A stretch of 64,000 bases of DNA from Clavelina lepadiformis (taxonomy: Eukaryota > Chordata > Ascidiacea > Aplousobranchia > Clavelinidae). Location: the NCBI RefSeq assembly GCF_947623445.1, contig NC_135241.1, positions 15,068,501 through 15,132,500 on the forward strand. Reading direction: 5' to 3'. Positions within the stretch are counted from its first letter, which is position 1, and each line of letters opens with the position of its first letter. The translations under genes were made by a program, and so were the position numbers. The notes beneath the pieces are model-generated. The model had not been told where the DNA came from. It ran no database searches and was given only the letters and a program-made list of their open reading frames with translations. Below are positions 56,703 to 64,000 of this stretch, one piece after another.

Positions 56703-56902
56703 NNNNNNNNNNNNNNNNNNNNNNNNNNNNNNNNNNNNNNNNNNNNNNNNNNNNNNNNNNNNNNNNNNNNNNNNNNNNNNNNNNNNNNNNNNNNNNNNNN
56801 NNNNNNNNNNNNNNNNNNNNNNNNNNNNNNNNNNNNNNNNNNNNNNNNNNNNNNNNNNNNNNNNNNNNNNNNNNNNNNNNNNNNNNNNNNNNNNNNNNNN
56901 NN
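56703..56902. other. Assembly gap, 200 N
   Basis: A run of exactly 200 unknown bases, probably a scaffold spacer of set length. Open frames spanning it are meaningless. Confidence 0.99.
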
Positions 56903-57779
56903 CATTTTTTTGTACGCATTTCAGTTATTAAACGTTCATTACATATATACTTGCCATATGTTTGTTTTGCCTCAGAAACGTTTCCTAGGCAGTAGGCAGT
57001 CTATCAAATATTTCGCCTTTAATTGTCGGAAAGGAAGAGTACGATGATTGCAAAAAGGAGCAATGCACGTCGACCTAAAACGTGGAAAGACCTTGACCCT
57101 TTGTGCTATAACGGTGAAAGGTTAACGACGGCTACCCAACACACCATGCGTTTCACGGTGATACTGTACCAAATAAGATTTTAGGAAACTTACAGAACGT
57201 GCTCGTTGTTGATAGGCACATGGACGGTTAAAATAGAACTCGGTTATAAGAAACAGCATTTTAGGGATTAAGACCCCGCTTCTGTTGCCAGAACACATCA
57301 AACCCTCAGAGTTCAAGCATTCTCCAATTTCGATGAAACTGTCCAGTAAATAAGCATGCAAAATTTAGTACACTCTGTATTTTGTCACTCTTTCGCTGTA
57401 AGCTTACTTGTTTAACTTTCAATTATAAACGTGCGTGGGATCAACAAACTTCTTATTAGTCTATACTTTTGCTGGCCAAAGCAAAAATGTTACCGGTATA
57501 ACTTTTTTTAATTAGATACAGGCTAAGGCTTATAATAATTGGCGTTGGTTTCTTTAATGAAAGAAAAATGCACAATTTTTCTTAAAACAGTCCGCACAAA
57601 AAATGAATTTTTTTTTAAATTGTTGCGATTAACCATGCCTAATTTGTTTATTCAATATTTCAATGCTGTTTTATTCTCTTAGAGCTACAATCATGGAAAA
57701 TTTTCATTTCCGTGTCAAAATCTTCACCTAGTAAATAACAAAAAAAGTAGTATTTGTCGTCGTGTGATCCAGTTGTTAT

Positions 57780-58790
57780 TCAGCCCATCAAGCTGAGTGG
57801 AAAAGAGTGAAAGCACAGGAGGTTGGATGCCGGCAACTTGCTGACCGCAAGGAAGAGAAGGTTTTTCAATGATATGGCACCCAGACATCCAGTACGTTAA
57901 ACATCGTAGTATGCAAAATACCGTTTATGACAATGTGTACTTGGTGGTTGTGTGATGCGACACCAGACACAAGTGCAGTAAGCTACTCAGCGATGGAGTA
58001 AAGTAAAACCATCGCTTTTTTACGGAGAGTAGCAGCCTAGTGCCCGAGCAAAAGGTATCATTTGTCTTTCCAAAGCGATCCGGGATATTCGTTTCTTGCG
58101 TAGTGACTCAAGTTGTCGACAAAACGTGAGCCAACTGTTCGAGTTCGACAAAACGTGAGCGAACTATTATTCCGACTTATTTGGGGACTGGACAGAAGAG
58201 CGCGTAGATGTTTAAGAAGGAGTGCCATCGATCCTTGTGGGATCCCGTCTTTAAGGCGTCATAGCTTGTTTCGCTTATTGTGACCTGGGGTGAAGATACT
58301 TCTCCGTTTGTAAACTAGCTCCATGGTTATACGGATTATGTACCTGTTTTGTCTGGGAGTAGACGCAGCGGCTTGCAGGCAAAGCTTCGGTGCCATACTG
58401 TATCATAGGCAGCTGTAAGTTTATGAAGTACAGCACCAGCCTTTTTGTTAATCCCGAAGCTTTTCGCGATGTTCTGGATCATAAGGGTGACCTGGAATTC
58501 AGCCAGGGGAGAAGTTGTCGATTATGGGTTCGACGCAGGGGTAGACCAAGCGTTTGCGGACTTTCAAGAGGACACACAAAAGAGACAGGGGCAACAACTC
58601 TTCGGGCCCTAAATCACGATGATAAAAGCTCTTGAAATTTTGTGACCCAGAACCTTGCTTGGCTTTGTTTGATGGAGCACAGCAGCGAAGTCATTTGGAG
58701 AGAAATGGCCAGAGATGTTTTCGCCATCAGGGGTTTCTAACCTCTAAAGGTCAGACACTTCTTTTCCAACAAGTTTGGTCCCTCTTTTCG
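57780..58790 (-). pseudogene. Decayed non-LTR retrotransposon reverse transcriptase
   Basis: Minus-strand translation in shifting frames shows the RT order of jockey/CR1-like LINEs: SPNDFAAVLHQTKPSKVLG-type fingers (about 58700), motif A LTAAYDTVWH (about 58420), then GIPQGS-like motif B text (about 58250), and the C-terminal VWCR segment (about 57960). Several stops and frameshifts break it. Local base composition is richer in GC than the surroundings, as expected for an inserted element. The YADD-type motif C is not seen and appears lost. Confidence 0.75.
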
Positions 58791-58799
58791 TGTATTCCG

Positions 58800-61120
58800 C
58801 TATGGGAATATGGTGTGTGGATTCTAGACTGGCCTAAGCCAAGTCTAACTGTTGACTCCGAGCTAGTTATCTTGACTCCGTTGCTTTTTACTGTCTTATT
58901 TATTGCTTCTTAAATCAACACCAACTTCATAAAGTTTAGTTGTTATATTGTCCGAATAAGTTGTATCGAATTAGCAATATTTACACCATGATCCCACTTT
59001 CATAGTAATTCAGTAATAACTTCAATTTAGCAGAACAAGGGAAATAACTCAGAGAAGAGAGAATTTCCAAGAGAGCCATTTAAATCCAACACTTGTTTTA
59101 TATACTAAAATATTGACCAATGAGGTAGTGCCAAATTAACTGCTATCACACGTGTACATGTGTCCATGTTATTCTAAGCTTTTCATCACAAAGAATTCAA
59201 ATCGATTTTACACCAGTACAGAAAAACCACTTGACACACTTACTATATCACATATTGGTTTGAAACCACGATTGTGATTAAAGATACTAGAACAATACCT
59301 TGCTACCATAAACCACGTGTCGCATTGTACGTTATCTGAACGTTTTCAAGTACACTCAAACTTTACGCCGTGAAAACAATGCTATTTGAAACACTTCAAT
59401 CTGCGTTAAATATGTCGGTTCTGAATTTCTTGTTTGAATAAGAGATTAACACGATAAATACGTCTGTTTTAACATTTACTTAATTCCAGCCAGAGAGAAT
59501 GCAAAAACCGCCTTTTAAAAGTGTCAATTATAATTTGATGATATCCAAACGCCACACCGCATTCAGTCAGTTGCGTGGCGAATGTGTTGGATGAGAAAAA
59601 GCGCGGGCGTATTGAGTAAGCTGACCGGCCAGCGAAATTGTTCAAGACACTGTGAGCAGTATTGATAGTATTGAGCTTATAGGTCTGTCCACAGCGCTAG
59701 CTTCTTGGGATTGGGTCTCTGCAAGACCGAAGGGGCTGCTTTACTAGAAGCGGTATCTACAGCGTCAAGAGAAAAGAACGGTGGTAAAGGACGTGACGTG
59801 GTGTGTCACTAAGTTTTAAAGTTATAATTGCTGAAGCGATGCAATAAATAATAACAGTAGGTTGTAAGTCTTGCCAAGGTTTCTCTTTTGATATTTTATT
59901 AAAATACAGATTTAATAAAAAAAAACTAACCATTTGAGAAAATTTTCTTTTCGTTAAACTTATTCATAATTTTAATAGTTGGCAAAACCGGCAAAAAGAT
60001 CTAAAAATGCGTTTTATTGATCTTGTTTTACCATGTGAACCCGAAAGAGGATCAAAATGTCATACAACAAAAGGGTTATAGGCTACTTTTATAAACGCAT
60101 GTTGAGTGTTAATACGCATTTCAAATTCCGACATGATATTGTTGGAGATATTTATGACAAACTTGAATTTTATAGCCTTGCAGCGATTGAGCTCGCCTAC
60201 CTCTTCAATAATATCATATCATACGACAGAAGAGATTATTACGATGAAATGTGTTCGACCCACACGTCAATAAGAGATAAGAGCTTTCAACTTATCTTGC
60301 ATAGAATTTTCATTGTTAGGTTGCGTCCTTTTTAAAGTGGTTAATTTAACCTTCCTAAAAAGGTGTGAGTAACATTTTGAAGTTAACATCACGATCTTCT
60401 GTTTTTAATGTGGCCACATCAAAATTAGCATGCGATCAACTTATCAAAGAAACCTCTTATCATGTTACGTCCATTTGTATTCGTCACGTCATTGACTTTT
60501 AACGTAATCGCAAGTGTGACTCGTTTAGGCTACATATCAAAGTTTTGCACATATTGCAACTATTTTTTAGTGAAAGTGTCACGAAAAGTGATATTGAACC
60601 CCCATATTACTATGAAATTTTGTTAAATTAAGTTAAACGTTAATGTTAAATTAAGCCTTAATAGAAAATCAATGTACCAAAATACAGCAGTGAGTCATTA
60701 TCACTAAAAATGCTTTGATTCAGCACAGTATATTTTCCGAAAGCGCAGTCAAAAAGTGAAAAGCAAAATTACGAAAATATTGAAGACGGTGAAATAAGTA
60801 AAAAAACAACAAACAATTTTAACGAATGTTAACTTTATACAATGACGAAAATGCGGACATAAATAAAGGATGAGGTGCTAAAATGGAATGAATGATCGCA
60901 GCTTACGTTAATAATAAAAGACTATAAAAGAGGCACACTACAAATCTAACTGTACAAATAAGGAAAATTAGCGAAAAGTAACTATCCGCTCACCAATACG
61001 TGTGTGATATAATTATATACTGTACAGTATATTAGCACAATAGGTTGGTCAGAAGAAATCATTGCACCGTTGTACGGCAATGTAAAAATAACAAACATTA
61101 CCAAAACGAAACTGGCAAAT
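58800..61120. other. Gene-free stretch
   Basis: AT-rich sequence. A 92-codon plus-strand frame at 60057-60335 shows no recognised domain and no supporting splice context. An inverted-repeat end is not seen. Confidence 0.4.
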
Positions 61121-61126
61121 GATGTA

Positions 61127-61419
61127 CTGTATTTTACGGACCATAAGGCGCACCGGGCTATAAGGCGCATTGTCAATAAATTGCTTTGATTAGTTTTTTG
61201 TTCATACATAAGGCGTATCGGACTATAAGGGCATATGGCTATAAGGCACATGTGTTACCGTATAAAGCTCATTAAAATACGTTGTGAGCATGCGCATACG
61301 CATTATGATCCATACATTAGGCGCACCGGCTTATAAGGCGCACCGGCTTATAAGGCGCACGATCAATCTATGAGGAGAAAAAAGGATTTAAAGTGCGCCT
61401 TATGGTCCGTAAAATACGG
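61127..61419. mobile_element. MITE with aggcgcaccgg subterminal repeats, about 293 bp
   Basis: Ends tgtattttacggaccataaggcgca and tgcgccttatggtccgtaaaatac are nearly perfect inverted repeats of about 25 bp. The interior repeats taaggcgcaccgg/taaggcgcat units, two in perfect tandem near 61320-61360. Similar ATAAGGCGCAC-type elements are common in other animal genomes. No coding content. Confidence 0.85.
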
Positions 61420-61671
61420 GAATTTTTACTCGTTATACATATAACACTGAATCACGAACAAATTACCAATCTACTGTTCTATGTGTTGGTTCAGCAAAGT
61501 GCAAATGTTCCTCATTTTCACATTCTTCCGTTGTCACCAAAAGAACTAAATTGTTTTCTGCCAGCTCCAAATTACTATAAAGAGCAACAAGTATAACAGA
61601 AAGCGCACAGCGTAAAATTTGCAATGTAATCCTTTTATGCATGCAAAGATTACAGAAATCCCATCACTTAC

Positions 61672-62499
61672 CCCCTTTTCATAATTATAATATTTTCTTG
61701 CTCATCTATAATTTTCTGGCAATCGACTGGACCATAACTGCCGGGATTTCGAAAGGGGATTCCACAAGGCATTCCAGTGATGCTGAACTCGTTAATTTTA
61801 GCATACGGCATACGTCCATTGGATTTGTGCATTGTCTCACCTGTGAAGCACCAGAGCAAAGATACCAAGGCATGCACAAACACAACTTAATATAATTAAG
61901 ATGAAACAATTAGCATCAATTCTATTGTATTACATTCTATTGCTTGGAAAAATACGCAACACTAATAATAAAATTTTTTATTTCACACCGTTAGGCTAAA
62001 GAAAGACAATTTGTTGGCATAAAAAGACTTACAATATTTCTTATTAAAAATTTTTCGAACTTTCATTTGCAATTCGGTGTTTTTTTGTCTTGAAGTACTG
62101 CAAGCTGTATACAAATATATAGCATACGTTACTTCTAATGAAAATTTTTTCATACTTTATGATTAACATGATTCATGATGACACTAATATCATTCAGGTT
62201 CATATGCAAAAAAAATCTTCAATGAATTAAAGTTAAAAAATAAGTGCTATAAAAGTTCCTTTTAATATATGCTTGCAGTAAATGTAACTGTAGTTAATCA
62301 TGTTCTTGCAAATGTTTAGAAATATCACAGTAAATTACATAAAATTACCTTTTCCGCAATGTAATATCTCAATAAAGCCACTTTGAACACTTGGCTCCAA
62401 GAAATATGGCCTTACATCTCTGCTTCCAAATGCATTGAATGTATCGTTAACAAATGCCATTCCACCAACGGCCACACCAATTTCCTCAAGTTCACCACA
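61672..62499 (-). CDS. Two exons of a gene with a TFII-I (GTF2I)-like repeat, incomplete
   Basis: Minus-strand exons 62499-62349 and 61840-61672 join in frame through GT-AG sites (phase 1). The joined sequence contains MPYAKINEF, then ITGMPCGIPFRNPGSYG and QKIIDEQENI, matching the second half of the TFII-I repeat (VPYxki..., GLPxGiPFrxPxxYG..., kIL...d.I). Upstream residues (NDTFNAFGSRDVRPYFLEPS) do not match a family I recognise. The downstream exon ends in phase 2 at 61672, so the gene continues left; its 5' end must lie right of 62499. TFII-I repeats are DNA-binding or protein-interaction modules; no function is claimed here. Confidence 0.5.
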
Positions 62500-62589
62500 C
62501 TAAAACAGGAACAAGTTACCTTTGTTTCGTGTACAGCACGGTTACACCATAGTATAATATGAACAGCAACATACAGCTTGAATTATTCG

Positions 62590-62750
62590 AGCAATGGCAT
62601 TTTGTCTAAGTTTTTTTTTTCATATTTCCATCCATTTCATTTGGTGGCATGGAACTTTCAGAATTGAAGGTCTTTGCTTTCTCTTTCCAAACTTGTTTTG
62701 TTTGCTTCAAAAGTTCTCTCCACCTGCTACCCCAGAGTTTGAAATCTTGA
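62590..62750 (-). CDS. Possible upstream exon of the same gene
   Basis: The minus-strand frame KLWGSRWRELLKQTKQVWK and onward is open until a TAG just after a run of ten A at about 62611-62620. Its charged helical composition looks coding, but no clean donor site keeps it in frame with the exon at 62499, and the homopolymer may hide a sequencing error. Confidence 0.25.
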
Positions 62751-62759
62751 AAAACAGCA

Positions 62760-64000
62760 ATTAAAAATTAGTACAGAACATTTGAAAGCTTTATAAAAAA
62801 ATGAACATAAATTGAAAGTAAGAAACACTGAAAACAGGCAAGACCTTACTTCATGCAAAACACTTTGATAACTTGTCTAAACTAGTACTTTCATTGTTCA
62901 GCTGTTAACATAGTGAAACCTTCATTTATGTAAATTTTGAAGTTGAGTAGAAGCTTACACCTCTTAAGATTTAACAGCGTCAATCAATGTTAACATCTTC
63001 GATATCTAAGGCTTTCTAATAACCAACATAACAGTAAACACATTTTTGGAAATTCATTACACACGTATCATGTGAGGTCACAAATAGCATGCACTTCAAG
63101 TCATGCATCATTCATTATGTATCATGCTCTTCACTAATCGAACTAACACTGTGACACAAGTTTCACAATCAAACCGAGAAAAAAAAATTACTACATGCAA
63201 ATTTAGTAACGAACACAGTAAGCATGAAATCAATGAATGCAATTTATCAGGTGAAAAACAATGAAAATTATTTTCAGTGAGAACTACATTTGTGCATTTA
63301 ACGACATAATGCTAATGACTCAATGAAGCAAGCGATCAATTAAGCAAACCAGCCAGAATATCAGACCTTGTACATATCTTAAATGAAACACATGTGATGC
63401 TGTCTAGAAGCTTCTCCCTTGAAAATTTGGGAAGAAATCATGCAACTGTATTAAAAATACCAATATTCTGTTTCTTAATGGAAGAACAAAATAGATTGTA
63501 GCCTGTGAATCTTCGTTTTCGAAAAGGTTTAACTTTTTGAACCCTTGGCCTTATCGATGCATTGTAATTGTAAATCCAGCGCTAAAACACAGCAGTTGGC
63601 AAAACGCTAGTAAACAAGCGTCAAAAGTATTTAGTAGTGGCAGTTTAACATACCATCATACAAGAGATCTGAGAAAGGGACAAACTTTAATCATTTTGTA
63701 AGATCATGCAATAAACATGCAATAACTACTTTAAGTTGGAGAGTTGTCCCGGACAAGGAACGGAGCTTTTTGTCAGCCAACAAGATTATTTTGGCGAAGA
63801 CAACTGTTGCAATCTTTGAACTTAAAGTACGTAATGGCATCTTTCAACCAGAGTTCTATCATAATAGCCTACTTCAAGCGGAAATTACAGCATAGAGTTA
63901 CAGTAATGAACTGTAACTTGTTTGTAAAGCAGGGAGTGCAGTTCTACAGCTTGCGGTAATACTGAAAGAGCTGATAACTACAGCAAGTATGAATTATGGC
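62760..64000. other. Gene-free stretch to the window end
   Basis: No exon confidently recognised. The 5' part of the TFII-I-like gene may lie here or beyond the window. Confidence 0.35.

Noticed and set aside
56581..57047. Open frames across the N gap
   Set aside because: They exist only because unknown bases give no stop codons.
60057..60335. 92-codon plus-strand frame
   Set aside because: No motif, no neighbouring exons and AT-rich composition; probably chance.

Overview
The window is about 64 kb of AT-rich animal nuclear DNA with one 200-bp assembly gap (56703-56902). Eukaryotic origin is shown by many spliced genes with GT-AG introns, AATAAA signals, tRNA-headed SINEs, decayed LINEs and numerous short DNA transposons. 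The proteins resemble deuterostome orthologues and introns are mostly short to moderate, so an invertebrate deuterostome such as a tunicate is plausible. I cannot fix the species from sequence alone.

Layout of genes. (1) 5485-10545 (+): a three-exon CENPV-like/GFA-domain zinc protein; its second intron holds two hAT-like elements end to end. (2) 12472-19113 (+): a 14-exon gene for a predicted 738-aa protein that starts with an XRCC1 N-terminal domain and ends with two RAD18-type UBZ zinc fingers. (3) 19281-21496 (-): CCDC93, convergent with gene 2 and only about 170 bp away. (4) 24099-27190 (-): a damaged DNA-transposon coding region joining a transposase-like segment, a Ulp1/C48 protease, a ubiquitin-specific protease (C19) and a C-terminal tail. 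(5) 27495-31310 (-): the SGNH esterase IAH1, with one middle exon not located. (6) 35779-43623 (-): GOPC, eight exons, coiled coil plus PDZ. (7) 49925-51790 (+): a full-length intronless DDX41 helicase. (8) 61672-62499 (-): two exons of a gene with a TFII-I (GTF2I)-like repeat, incomplete in this window.

Between and within the genes the DNA is dominated by mobile elements. At least seven hAT-like non-autonomous elements have matched ends, four of them with exact 8-bp target duplications. There are two large inverted-repeat elements at 45.4-47.9 kb and 48.1-48.9 kb, an 80-bp-arm hairpin just upstream of DDX41, a MITE built on an aggcgcaccgg motif, tRNA-derived SINEs, and three decayed non-LTR retrotransposon fragments.

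The genes have unrelated cellular jobs (zinc protein, DNA repair/ubiquitin, endosomal recycling, lipid ester hydrolysis, Golgi trafficking, RNA helicase), so this is an ordinary chromosomal neighbourhood rather than an operon-like system. The most unusual contents are the XRCC1-NTD/double-UBZ protein and the transposon carrying both a SUMO-type and a ubiquitin-type protease.
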